A stretch of 64,000 nt of DNA from Clostridiales bacterium (GCA_012838665.1 DUOX01000012.1:1-64000); one strand, 5' to 3'. Numbered from the stretch's first letter, positions 55,703 through 63,731 are shown. Numbers and translations are program-made. Notes: a model not told the origin generated them from the sequence alone.

Positions 55703-55751
55703 AACAAGATGGGCATGGCCCCATCTGAATGGAAAACCATGCCCATTTGTT
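55703..55751. repeat. Inverted repeat downstream of the 55.8 kb remnant
   Basis: AACAAGATGGGCATG (55703-55717) pairs with CATGCCCATTTGTT (55738-55751) with one mismatch. No T-run; perhaps an old terminator. Confidence 0.4.
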
Positions 55752-55763
55752 ATTCCACTGAAA

Positions 55764-56047
55764 TCATTTTGACGGCGGTACCACTATTACCAGGTCGGAC
55801 AAGGGGAAAGAATAGCAGGGGTGAATATAACCGTATTTCTCATCTGCCATGTGGCGGTAATCCATCTGCTTTGGTATATACACCTTTCCGCTGGCCAGAT
55901 ATGAATGGCACCGTAGTGTAAAAAGTCAATCTGGCCCGGGGTGGCGCCCAAATAACCCCACTGAGTGCAGAGGATATTTTGCGCCATCCAGGCGTATTGC
56001 AAGTCAATAGAATAATCGGTAAAATAAATAACCCCCCGAACATATTG
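55764..56047 (-). pseudogene. Fragment of an unrecognised protein, frameshifted
   Basis: On the minus strand a coding-like stretch YFTDYSIDLQYAWMAQNI...GATPGQIDFLHYGAIHIW continues, after a one-base shift at about 55893, as SGKVYIPKQMDYRHMADEKY and ends LVIVVPPSK at 55764. No start codon or ribosome site is in frame, and the 5' side runs into the nucleosidase terminator, so only the C-terminal part remains. I do not recognise the family. Confidence 0.45.
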
Positions 56048-56056
56048 TTTGGGGGG
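56032..56056 (-). terminator. Terminator of the nucleosidase gene
   Basis: CCCCCC-GAACA/TGTTT-GGGGGG stem of 11 bp with a G-T pair; T-rich on both sides. Confidence 0.75.
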
Positions 56057-56078
56057 CTTTTTGTATCTGCTCTGCCTT

Positions 56079-56756
56079 TTAAATCTTTTTAATAATCTTG
56101 GTTGTCAGCTCCAAACATATTCGTGCGGATTCGTTTATCGTGTTTTTAAACTCCTCCGCCCCGCCTTCGACGCTGTCGGATACGGTTTTTATAAGCATGC
56201 AGGGAACCTTGTTTCTGTTGCAGGTTAGGACAACTCCCGCCGCCTCCATTTCGCAAATATCCGCATTGAACATATCATGCAGTCCTTCTTTTTTCTCTTT
56301 TGAGGAAATGAATTTATCGCCGGAGGCGCAGATTACTTTCTTTAACGTGGGCTCGATTTCTATGGCCTTGTCCACGATTTCTTTTGTTGTAGGTATGTAA
56401 ACGCTGGGATAATCCGGATATCTTCCGACACAGCAGTCATAAATATCAGAGGTATCAAAATCATAGTGGACAACGCTTTCCACGATGCAGGTTTTTGTCA
56501 GCGTCATTTCCTGCGTCAACCCGCCTACGACGCCGAAGTTCACAATAAAATCAACATTGAGCTTGGATATTAAAAACTGTGTTGCCATGGCTGCGGCAAT
56601 CTGCCCTACGCCGCTGCTGATGACAAACAAATTGTGTTCTCCCAACTTATACTGGAACACCGTATAACCTGTAAATTGCAGTTCTTGAACCGGCATTCCA
56701 AATTTATCCATCACCGCATCAATTTCAATGGCCACTATCATTCCTATGTTTTTCAT
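56079..56756 (-). CDS. MTA/SAH nucleosidase-like phosphorylase-superfamily protein
   Basis: A 225-residue member of the purine-nucleoside phosphorylase superfamily resembling methylthioadenosine/S-adenosylhomocysteine nucleosidase. IGMIVAIEID opens it, SSGVGQIAAAMATQFLI gives the phosphate/ribose region, NFGVVGGL follows, and CEMEAAGVVLTCN plus TVSDS carry the ribose- and base-binding residues including the catalytic aspartate. It cleaves a purine nucleoside to free base; adenine released could feed the ade pathway. Single gene. Confidence 0.87.
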   Translation of the reverse strand: MKNIGMIVAIEIDAVMDKFGMPVQELQFTGYTVFQYKLGEHNLFVISSGVGQIAAAMATQFLISKLNVDFIVNFGVVGGLTQEMTLTKTCIVESVVHYDFDTSDIYDCCVGRYPDYPSVYIPTTKEIVDKAIEIEPTLKKVICASGDKFISSKEKKEGLHDMFNADICEMEAAGVVLTCNRNKVPCMLIKTVSDSVEGGAEEFKNTINESARICLELTTKIIKKI

Positions 56757-56934
56757 TTAAAACTCCCCGGTTTATATTCTTAAAAAACTTACTTCAGCTC
56801 TTTCAAGTAAAAATATCATTACCGGATAACAATGTCAATTAATACAAAAAGGGGCGGCATAAGAGGCAATTAAAAGCAACTTTCTCCCTGAAAGCATACT
56901 ATATTAGTGATGAATCAAGAAAGGAAAGAAATAT

Positions 56935-57417
56935 ATGAGAAATTATTTTAACCCATGCTGTCCTATGAACGATAGGAGTTATTGGATGCATGCAAGCCGA
57001 TTAAATGATTATGGAGACTACCCCTTTGTTATTAATATTGAAAACGCGACATTGGAAAACCGCTACTTTCGCACTGCCTTATGGACAGGAACGCATTTAC
57101 AGCTCACCCTGATGAGCATAAAGCCCGGTGAAGAAATCGGATTGGAAATTCATCCGGACCTGGACCAGTTCTTGCGTATTGAACAGGGCTGGGGAATTGT
57201 TATGATGGGAAAAAGTAAGGATAAGCTGGATTTCCAAAGACGGGTCCGGGACGATTATGCAATTGTAATACCCGCCGGAACATGGCATAATCTAATCAAT
57301 ACAGGCCGTGTGCCTCTGAAGCTGTACTCCATATACGCACCTCCCCAGCACCCTCATGGCACGGTACATGTGACAAGGCGGGACGCAGAAGAACAGGAAG
57401 AACACTACAGCTATTAA
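56935..57417 (+). CDS. Cupin-domain protein
   Basis: A 160-residue single-domain cupin. The two cupin motifs are visible: GEEIGLEIHPDLDQFLRIEQGWG (about 63-85) with metal ligands H and E, and VIPAGTWHNLINTG with the distal histidine. A TAPPQHPHGT-like tail (YAPPQHPHGTVH) is typical of a small soil and gut family related to mannose-6-phosphate isomerase-like cupins. Substrate unknown. GAAAGGAAAG precedes the start. Confidence 0.85.
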   Translation: MRNYFNPCCPMNDRSYWMHASRLNDYGDYPFVINIENATLENRYFRTALWTGTHLQLTLMSIKPGEEIGLEIHPDLDQFLRIEQGWGIVMMGKSKDKLDFQRRVRDDYAIVIPAGTWHNLINTGRVPLKLYSIYAPPQHPHGTVHVTRRDAEEQEEHYSY

Positions 57418-57421
57418 AAGT

Positions 57422-57457
57422 AACCCCGCCGGCATGAAGGCAGCTGCCGGCGGGGTT
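57422..57457. terminator. Terminator after the cupin gene
   Basis: AACCCCGCCGGCA/TGCCGGCGGGGTT, 13-bp stem, T-run on the plus strand; also flanks the hcp fragment on the other strand. Confidence 0.9.
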
Positions 57458-57465
57458 TTTGCCGT

Positions 57466-57606
57466 CTATCCGGCCATAAACAATTCAATGTCGGAATCTA
57501 CGGTGTCTATACCGGCAATTCCAAACTTCTCCACCAAAACCTTCGCCACATTTGGAGACAGGAAACCCGGGAGAGTGGGGCCCAGATGGATGTTCTTAAC
57601 GCCCAT
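57466..57606 (-). pseudogene. C-terminal fragment of hybrid-cluster protein (hydroxylamine reductase)
   Basis: Forty-six codons beginning [20 protein letters not shown] and running [17 protein letters not shown] match the extreme C-terminus of Hcp (the [17 protein letters not shown] segment). All Fe-S cluster ligands are upstream and missing. AAAGGAG sits 12 bases before the ATG, so the stub could still be translated. One of several gene pieces in 57.4-59.5 kb. Confidence 0.8.
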
Positions 57607-57836
57607 TTTGTCTTTTTCTCCTTTCCAAATTTTATCTATTGAATTTAATCAATGGATGCAGGAGTAACTGGGATTACGCTCATGTCTAATATGGTGTTAT
57701 ACTGGTATATTTTATCATAACGTAGAGCTAAAATCATCAACAAAATCCTGTTTTTACCCCTGTTAATGTTAATTTTGAGGAAATATCATCAGAGAAGATT
57801 TCATCCCAGTTAAAGGCAGAACCTTAGGATATACCA

Positions 57837-58070
57837 ATGGAAAATGGATATCGGGCATATTCCGTATATCTGACCTATACTCCAAAGGAAGTCGGAGCTT
57901 TTGAAGTAAATGATATTGTTTTTACCACATCCAGAGGGGAACAATTAACCTATCCCCTTGGTTCTATTACTTTTGTTATCGACAATGACGATTCCGGATT
58001 AATAAATACATGGGAAGTTATTACAACATCTTGTCTTATCGATATTAACGGAAAGGCTTATTTTTATTAG
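57837..58070 (+). CDS. Short hypothetical protein or fragment
   Basis: A 77-residue frame, MENGYRAYSVYLTYTPKEVG..., then VNDIVFTTSRGEQLTYPLGS, rich in beta-forming residues. Only a weak AGGATA lies upstream. No family recognised; it looks more like a piece of a larger secreted or domain protein than a complete gene. Confidence 0.35.
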   Translation: MENGYRAYSVYLTYTPKEVGAFEVNDIVFTTSRGEQLTYPLGSITFVIDNDDSGLINTWEVITTSCLIDINGKAYFY

Positions 58071-58201
58071 AAATGTAATTTAGGGCAGTATTATAACATC
58101 AAAAAATCCTTATATTGCTTGGCCATTGCCTCCCGTCGTAGCATACAACATTGTATTCCGGCATAAGATGTTTTACGGAATATATGTCGGGAGTGATGGA
58201 T

Positions 58202-58342
58202 GTGAGGGCTAACATCGAGGAGCGCGCCTGCGAATTGGCAGAATACATCATAGAAAACAAAGCTACGGTGCGCGCGGCTGCAAAACAATTCGGCATTAGC
58301 AAAAGCACCGTACATACAGTAGTAACAATATGGAACGGTTAA
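58202..58342 (+). pseudogene. spoIIID: Truncated stage III sporulation regulator SpoIIID-like
   Basis: The 46-codon frame from GTG (GGGAG eight bases upstream) reads MRANIEERACELAEYIIENK then TVRAAAKQFGISKSTVH, almost the SpoIIID N-terminus with its helix-turn-helix. After STVH it departs from the family (VVTIWNG stop) and the C-terminal DNA-binding arm is lost; a few bases inserted near 58325 would explain the switch. SpoIIID is a mother-cell sporulation regulator. A complete copy is expected elsewhere if the organism sporulates. Confidence 0.78.
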
Positions 58343-58363
58343 TATGGCTATAAAAATATAAGT

Positions 58364-58389
58364 AAAGGAGGCTTATGCCTCCTTTTTTG
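58364..58389 (+). terminator. Terminator after the SpoIIID remnant
   Basis: AAAGGAGGC/GCCTCCTTT stem with TTAT loop and T-run. Confidence 0.75.
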
Positions 58390-58429
58390 ATTCTTCATTG
58401 TTCAAAGAATCCGCTATCAATTACAGCTT

Positions 58430-58558
58430 TTACTTAGCATTGAAATATAAGTAATGTAGATAACGATAGAGAACTTCTTCTAATTCTTTCTCGGTTCCTG
58501 GATTAATTACCCTCACTCTCCGTCCATCTTCATATGTTCTTTCATATACTACTTTCAT
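58430..58558 (-). CDS. 42-residue small protein
   Basis: ATG at 58558 follows GAGGTG by six bases and opens a charged 42-residue frame: MKVVYERTYEDGRRVRVINP then GTEKELEEVLYRYLHYLYFN and stop. The regular pattern (beta strand, turn, amphipathic helix) looks coding. I do not recognise the family; it may belong to a mobile element. Confidence 0.45.
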   Translation of the reverse strand: MKVVYERTYEDGRRVRVINPGTEKELEEVLYRYLHYLYFNAK

Positions 58559-58626
58559 TTTGAGCACCTCTTCTTCTAAAATTACTTCTGATCCCCTCCA
58601 TATTATAACCTTCTATTTATGTTTAG

Positions 58627-58722
58627 CTTCGGGACCTTAGCGTTCACAAGGCAAACTATGAGGAATTGCGAGACCTTGAGGAACGAGAGAAACGCAAAGA
58701 GAAAGAGCACGGTCGTGAATGA
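58627..58722 (+). pseudogene. C-terminal stub of a charged helical protein
   Basis: A 31-codon open stretch without start codon, LRDLSVHKANYEELRDLEER then EKRKEKEHGRE and stop, highly charged like the tails of plasmid or transposon mobilisation proteins. Assignment is not possible. A hairpin GAGCACGGTC/GACCGTGCTC (58705-58730) overlaps its end. The rest of 58731-58807 shows nothing clear. Confidence 0.3.
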
Positions 58723-58807
58723 CCGTGCTCCAGTCAGCGTCGGAACGATGCGTAGCCACAGATGAAATCTGTGTTAAAGGGGTTCGGGGATGTTTCCCAG
58801 ACAAGCG

Positions 58808-58847
58808 ATTTATAGGCTCCTGCTTCGGCAGGAGCTTATAAATTTTG
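58808..58847 (+). terminator. UUCG-capped strong hairpin
   Basis: A 16-bp stem (ATTTATAGGCTCCTGC with its complement, one G-T pair) closed by a TTCG tetraloop and followed by TTTTG. Very stable; probably the terminator of a gene that has since been lost. Confidence 0.7.
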
Positions 58848-58965
58848 CACGAGTGGGTACCGCCGTGCCCTGCTTGCCAAGTATGTTTCTAACTTTATCG
58901 TAAGAGACCCCTATCGTAAAAACTCACAAGCAGTCCTTCTTTGGACGGCATTTTTATCGGTTGAT

Positions 58966-59139
58966 CTATTTTTCATCTCCGTGCAATATCCAATCGGCAT
59001 CGCATCCAAACTCAAAAGCAATGACTTTTGCAAGGGAGGGCGAGAGTGTGGCAAATTTATTTGTATCTCCGGTCAGCGTGTAAACATAATTCTCGGAAAC
59101 TCCGATACGCTTTGCAAATTCTCTTTTGGAGATTTTCTG
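58966..59139 (-). pseudogene. XRE-type repressor fragment
   Basis: Fifty-seven codons without start: KISKREFAKRIGVSENYVYT, then LTGDTNKFATLSPSLAKVIA and FGCDADWILHGDEK. This is a helix-turn-helix of the phage-repressor/XRE family with the DADWILHG ending common in clostridial elements; the first helix is missing. An in-frame stop lies just upstream and another gene piece abuts it. Confidence 0.7.
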
Positions 59140-59521
59140 TTATCGGTGACAGATACCTGAGGGCAAAGAAATAACAGCATCCAATTGTGGCCGTCAGAAG
59201 GAGCAGAACAAGCAATACGATCCGCAGCGTATCATCTGCTACCCATCTGTCATAGTCCTGTTTCGGAATAAGTACTGTCAAAGACAAGCCGCTTCCATCC
59301 TTACAGAGGCTTGTCTGTTTTGTCATTCCAACGTATGAGGATGTTTTTCCCTGGAATAAGGTAAGGCCGCTTCCAAAGGAAGATGAAGTAAAATCTCCCG
59401 CCGGCGCTAAATAATACCCATTTGTAAATCCGCAAAAAAGGTTATAATCGTTGCCGGACTTCCCGATAAGGCGGAATCGGTGAGCCCATGGTCCGTTATC
59501 AATATATTCATGAATAAAACG
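59057..59521 (-). pseudogene. Fragment of a membrane sensor protein
   Basis: From just after the dehydrogenase stop the minus strand reads an extracellular sensor-domain piece (FIHEYIDNGPWAHRFRLIGK ... YYLAPAGDF ... SYVGMTKQTSL ... LTVLIPKQDYDRWV) followed by a membrane segment (IVLLVLLLLTATIGCCYFFA) and RYLSPI. At about 59140 it breaks into the XRE fragment, read out of frame. It resembles the double-Cache part of histidine kinases or diguanylate cyclases; the catalytic part and N-terminus are gone. Confidence 0.6.
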
Positions 59522-59527
59522 CAGCTA

Positions 59528-60625
59528 TTACAGCTTGTCCTGGTTAATCCGGGCACTTTTTTTATCCTGTAAAATACCTTCCAGTATATCATCTCCCAGT
59601 CTTTCTATTGTCCTGCCCTCCAGGCGCAGGTCGCGGCCAAGAGCGGCGGACGCAATATTAATTAACGCGGTGCAAATAGGGGTCTTTACATTATACTTTA
59701 AACCAAAAGTTTCAAGAAGGACCAGCCCCTGGGGCACATCCTCTGAAATATATCTGGAATCAACTACAACGGGTCCCTTTGCCCGTGTGGGCATGCCGGC
59801 ATACCAAAAGAAAACTTCTTTAGCGTCCCGGCTGTCATCCAGGGTATTACGATATTTACAGGCTTCCACGTAGGAAAGGCGCTCACATCCCAGTTTCTCC
59901 ATTACGTCCATCTTCTCGCTGTCCAGCGCCTCAAGAATACGCCAAACACTGGGGGTAAAAACCTCGTGATACATGCAGTAATCACCTTTGGTCTTTTCAA
60001 TACGGGGAATACTCATAATAGCGCCCACAGTATGCACAATCAGGTTGGGGTTATGAAGTCCCGCTTCAATTACAGAGGGAAGATATACAAAGGGAAAACC
60101 AAGCTTGTCCAGCTTCTCTTGGGCATCTTTCGTACGGCTTGCGGGATATATGCCCAGTGGGTTGCGCACATTTCGAAAGCCAATTCTTATAGTTCCCGGT
60201 TCACTGATTCTGCAATCCAGAAAAGAACTTTGCGCTTCGACTATGGTCAAGTCGATGTTTGAGCAATGCTTCAGCACATATGAGGTAGAAAGATAGCCGG
60301 GGTTTAACAGAAGGATTTGGCCGTCCCGAAGATTAGGCTTTATGCGTTTAATCAGATCTTCATGATAATTTGTCTGTATGTAAACGATAACAATGTTACT
60401 TTCGCTGATAAGAGATATATCCCTGGTTACGCGTTTGATTCTCGCAACTTTCGTTTCACCGTTTTCGATAAGATTAACCACGCCACCATGTTCTAAAAGA
60501 AAGTTAAAATTCCGGTCATGCATGGCGTTGGATGTCTTGATTAATGTCACCTCATGACCTTTCAAGCTTAATTCTGCGGCTACCGCCGTACCGCCATTAC
60601 CGGCGCCTAAAATGGATATATTCAA
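59528..60625 (-). CDS. NAD(P)-dependent opine-type dehydrogenase
   Basis: A 365-residue protein of the octopine/nopaline dehydrogenase family, which reductively joins an amino acid to a 2-oxo acid. It has the Rossmann loop ILGAGNGGTAVAAEL (about 5-19), IVIVYIQTNYHEDL, LLNPGYLSTSYVL and the C-terminal helical catalytic domain with HNPNLIVHTVGAIM (candidate catalytic histidine and asparagine). Its start overlaps the end of the ATP-grasp gene by four bases, so the two are coupled. Substrates unknown. Confidence 0.87.
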   Translation of the reverse strand: MNISILGAGNGGTAVAAELSLKGHEVTLIKTSNAMHDRNFNFLLEHGGVVNLIENGETKVARIKRVTRDISLISESNIVIVYIQTNYHEDLIKRIKPNLRDGQILLLNPGYLSTSYVLKHCSNIDLTIVEAQSSFLDCRISEPGTIRIGFRNVRNPLGIYPASRTKDAQEKLDKLGFPFVYLPSVIEAGLHNPNLIVHTVGAIMSIPRIEKTKGDYCMYHEVFTPSVWRILEALDSEKMDVMEKLGCERLSYVEACKYRNTLDDSRDAKEVFFWYAGMPTRAKGPVVVDSRYISEDVPQGLVLLETFGLKYNVKTPICTALINIASAALGRDLRLEGRTIERLGDDILEGILQDKKSARINQDKL

Positions 60626-61755
60626 TTTAACACCCCTTCTATTTCAAAATTGATATTAGTAAACTCGTCTTCATTTAAAAATATCGCATTCAACACCGAC
60701 TCTGTAAGATCCCCAAAGAGCGGGCCGCAGCTTACCTGATTCATTGCGGGAGCGCCATTGTATTCGATTAATACCGGGTCTCCATCCTGGTCAATACAAA
60801 AATCCCAGCCGATAATCCGGAAGTGGGGAATGTCCCTATGCGCCCTGCGGACAGACTCTAAAACCCGGTCATATGAAGGAACTATGATATCAGCAAAGAT
60901 GGTTCCGCCCGGGTGGCTCGTCGTCCATTGTGAGCGCCTGTTTATCGCCTCCATTGCAAGCCTTCCATCAGGAAAAATGGGGCAGGCAAGACCACCGGCG
61001 GAAACATTATCAAGGCGCGAACCCCCCACACCCATACGAAGGATGGCGGAAGAAATATGAACCTCGCCTTGGAATAAAAATGATATAACCCGTATGGTAT
61101 TTATTGATTCCTTGTGTATGGACGCCAAAACTTCATGCTGTGAGACGACTTCCTGAACGATATATTCAGTACCATAGGATTTTAACAAGTCCTCAAAATT
61201 TATGTTATCGGTGCCTTTTTCATAGAAAAATATATCTACACCTTCGCCGCTGTATATGGCGGGTTTAATAACAAACCTGTCCTCAGACTCCAAAAGGAAC
61301 TTTGCCTGAGCGAAACTAATAATATTTCCGTAACCATCAAAAAAACAATTATTACTGTTTTTTATAATGGTTCGCAGCTGTTTTAAATAAGGAAAAAGCT
61401 GCTTATAAAAGCATTTATCAGTGTAGGCATGGCGAAAACTGGGCTTGTTAAACGCAGGGTAGATTTTTTGCCAATAAATATCCTCGGGTATGTAGCGTGG
61501 ATCGTACTTTTCATCCTTGAAGCAATACAGGTCATACCACATTTTCTTTGGCTTAATACCGTACTTTTTCCAAAAGGAAAGAACTTGGGAGCGGTAAAGA
61601 TGATTGCTGCCCCGGTAGCCGCCTTTAATAGTCGCCAGTTGGCGCCGACAGGCTTTTCGTGCCTTTCTCGCCTCATTAAAAAGATCAACTTTTTGATAAA
61701 TGGAACGGCATAACTTTTCCCAGCTTCCGGCTTGATTTATTCTCCTTGTTTTCAT
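60622..61755 (-). CDS. ATP-grasp enzyme (sugar-transfer-associated type)
   Basis: A 377-residue ATP-grasp protein. Visible are FVIKPAIYSGEGVDIFF (nucleotide-binding lysine), YIVQEVVSQHE, INTIRVISFLF, and the Mg2+ site GWDFCIDQDGDPVLIEYN. The pattern fits pfam ATPgrasp_ST, often found in surface-polysaccharide clusters, which activates a carboxylate. ATG at 61755 has AGGTG seven bases upstream; a 45-codon in-frame extension lacks a site and overlaps another gene relic. Coupled to the opine-type dehydrogenase, it may condense a product or precursor of that enzyme (inference). Confidence 0.82.
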   Translation of the reverse strand: MKTRRINQAGSWEKLCRSIYQKVDLFNEARKARKACRRQLATIKGGYRGSNHLYRSQVLSFWKKYGIKPKKMWYDLYCFKDEKYDPRYIPEDIYWQKIYPAFNKPSFRHAYTDKCFYKQLFPYLKQLRTIIKNSNNCFFDGYGNIISFAQAKFLLESEDRFVIKPAIYSGEGVDIFFYEKGTDNINFEDLLKSYGTEYIVQEVVSQHEVLASIHKESINTIRVISFLFQGEVHISSAILRMGVGGSRLDNVSAGGLACPIFPDGRLAMEAINRRSQWTTSHPGGTIFADIIVPSYDRVLESVRRAHRDIPHFRIIGWDFCIDQDGDPVLIEYNGAPAMNQVSCGPLFGDLTESVLNAIFLNEDEFTNINFEIEGVLN

Positions 61756-61756
61756 A

Positions 61757-61987
61757 TTATTCACCTGCTCCCCTTGCAGGATTTGTTGTAAGACAGCTTT
61801 TCCTAATGAGCTTAGGATTATGCAGGACAGCTCGGCAAATCCTGCCGCCGTTCCCAAGAAGAAAACTAAAATTGCCGTCATGCGTAGCACGAGATGTTTT
61901 AATCAGGGGCACTTCATGACCCCGCAGACTTAGGTCCGCCGCTACCGCAGTGCCCGCATGACCGGCACCGTGGATTGAAATATGCAT
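61757..61987 (-). pseudogene. Truncated second copy of the opine-type dehydrogenase
   Basis: The frame from ATG at 61987 starts MHISIHGAGHAGTAVAADLS and continues LRGHEVPLIKTSRATHDGNF, closely repeating the first 50 residues of the dehydrogenase at 59528-60625, then breaks off after LLGNGG into unrelated sequence. The glycine-loop has H where the intact copy has N. It shows that the dehydrogenase was once duplicated on both sides of the ATP-grasp gene. Confidence 0.8.
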
Positions 61988-62431
61988 TCCATCACCCTTT
62001 CTAATAATTCTAAAAAAGTTTTTGCAATAGATAGCGTAAAAAAACGGGGATTGGCCTGACCCGGGATTTTTACTTGATAAAAACGAGCTGATAACAGCCA
62101 AGAAGGAGCATTTCCAAATTCCTAAATACCGCTTTTGATTGACCTTGCGGCATAGTTTTATATTTGTATGCAGTAGTAGAATTTACTATGGAGATTGACT
62201 ATAAAACACCTCGTTATCCTGTATCTCCAGTTAATGAAATGCCCCAACAGGAACAATAAACAGTATCGTTTTCATTTTCCCAAATATCCAATAATTGAAT
62301 TACAGTTATGAATATATTAATATAATAACACAAATGATACAATTTTTTCAAATTCCACTGAATTATAAAAAAGCTCATTTACATATTTTAAAATGGTTAT
62401 TGATCGTAAACGGGTATAGTATTAGACATAA
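61988..62431. other. Gene-free AT-rich spacer
   Basis: No gene or clear terminator. GGGTGATGGAATGC (minus strand) next to 61988 is the ribosome site of the truncated dehydrogenase. The rest, especially 62270-62430, is very AT-rich and may hold promoters on both strands. Confidence 0.4.
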
Positions 62432-62692
62432 ATGACAAATGTCAATAACCTTGAGGAAGTTAGCGGTATTCCCGGGAGAGATGGAACTGGACCTTTGGGC
62501 GCCGGACCAATGACCGGAAGAGGTTCCGGGTTTTGCAAGGGCGCCAATGTAGTAAGTTATGGCGGTCCTGGCCTCGGTTCAGGCCCGGGTCCCACTTTCA
62601 GGCGGGGGGGGGTCTGCAGGGGCTTTGCAATTAATGAAGCGGCTCCGGAAACACAAAGCTTCAGTCAATGTATACGGCCTGCTCCCAGTTAA
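62432..62692 (+). pseudogene. DUF5320-like glycine-rich protein, damaged
   Basis: The segment PGRDGTGPLGAGPMTGRGSG with FCKGANV is the hallmark of DUF5320 proteins, which accompany Mrp ATPases and NifX-like proteins. GAGGAAG lies eight bases before ATT at 62468, exactly where the family's ATG-CCN-GG start is expected, so the start codon seems mutated (or ATT is used); the ATG at 62432 lacks a site. A G8 run near 62605 marks a junction after which the frame enters unrelated sequence. Confidence 0.65.
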
Positions 62693-63215
62693 AACCAGGA
62701 CTGGTATTGATATCATGTCTGTAAATTTACTTTTGAAAAACGATGCCGACCCAGTTATCTGGAGGGGGCGGTTATCGGCGGCGCGGTTAAGCAGTTCTGG
62801 ACGGATGTTATCTGGAGCGATGTGGATTTCATGTTCATCGATATGCCACCGGGCACCGGCGATGTTCCCCTTACTGTATTTCAATCCATTGCTGTTGATG
62901 GGATCATTGTTGTAACCTCGCCTCAGGAACTTGTATCCATGATTGTATCCAAGGCTGTTAAAATGGCTGAGATGATGGACATACCCATTATCGGCCTGGT
63001 GGAAAACATGTCCTATTTTGAATGCCCGGATTGCGGTAAGGAACACAAAATTTTCGGTGAAAGCCATATTGATGAAATTGCAGATGAGCATAATCTAAAA
63101 GTTCTTGCGAAACTGCCGATTGACGAGGATTTCAGCGGCCTGCGATAAGGGCATGATAGAACTCTTTGACGGCAATTGGCTTGAGCCTGTGGCAAAAATA
63201 TTGGAAGAAATATAA
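62655..63215 (+). pseudogene. Mrp/NBP35-family ATPase, 5'-truncated and frameshifted
   Basis: The C-terminal half of an ApbC/Mrp-type Fe-S carrier: GLLPVKTRTGIDIMSVNLLL, then QFWTDVIWSDVDF, FIDMPPGTGDVPLTVF, SPQELVSMIVSKAVKMA, LVENMSYFECPDCGKEH with the CxxC cluster site, and LFDGNWLEPVAKILEEI. The Walker A half is missing. Two one-base shifts are needed, at the G5 run 62764-62768 and at about 63137. Not functional as read. Confidence 0.82.
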
Positions 63216-63256
63216 AGCGTATAATAAAGCGCGCGCTTTAAGCGGGCGATAAAACA

Positions 63257-63546
63257 ATGATAAGAATTGCGATAGCAAGCGAAAACGATTCGTCAGCAGA
63301 GCTTTTAGGCATTGCGCTAACCTCAATATTTTTGAAACTGGAAATAGCGGCAAGGTGATTACCTATTCCCGCTATGTGGATTACAATTACGGAGACTTTG
63401 CGGAAAGCCAACTACTTGACAAATACGTCCAAATCTGTTATCCTCTTTTCAGAAAAGTTAATAGTTTCCGTGCCTTGCGATCTAAGGGCTTTGCCTATGA
63501 TCGTCTGGCCCAAGCGGCGCTTAAAGCGCTAAGCTTGTGGGGTTGA
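63257..63546 (+). pseudogene. NifX/NafY-like protein remnant
   Basis: ATG at 63257 opens MIRIAIASENDSSAEL, the start of a dinitrogenase-cofactor-biosynthesis (NifX/NafY-type) protein. Adding one T to the T4 run at 63303-63306 continues it as FRHCANLNIFETGNSGKVIT, which fits the HFGHC...F..F family pattern. Beyond about 63400 the reading becomes dissimilar and ends at 63546. With the DUF5320 and Mrp pieces it forms one decayed cluster. Confidence 0.6.
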
Positions 63547-63638
63547 TGTTGGAAACGATACAGCCTTTCCGTGTTTGAGAAGGAGACAAAACTCTGAGAT
63601 GACCTTTATTTAAAGGTATCTTATTACTTGTGGTATGC

Positions 63639-63674
63639 AAGGCTGTTTTGTACTTCAAAACAGCCTTTTTATTT
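63639..63674 (+). terminator. Strong terminator-like hairpin before the permease
   Basis: AAGGCTGTTTTG/CAAAACAGCCTT stem with TACTT loop and T-run. It stands about 60 bases upstream of the permease start, so it either ends the decayed cluster or attenuates the permease transcript. Confidence 0.75.
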
Positions 63675-63692
63675 TTACCGGAATGAAAAATA

Positions 63693-63717
63693 AGCTTGGG
63701 CAGGCCCTGCCCAAGCT
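63693..63717 (+). promoter_or_regulatory. Hairpin just upstream of the permease start
   Basis: AGCTTGGGCAG/CTGCCCAAGCT stem ending 15 bases before the ATG, close to the ribosome site. Possibly a leader structure; I could not match 63547-63731 to a known riboswitch. Confidence 0.4.
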
Positions 63718-63731
63718 GGAAAGAAATGGGT

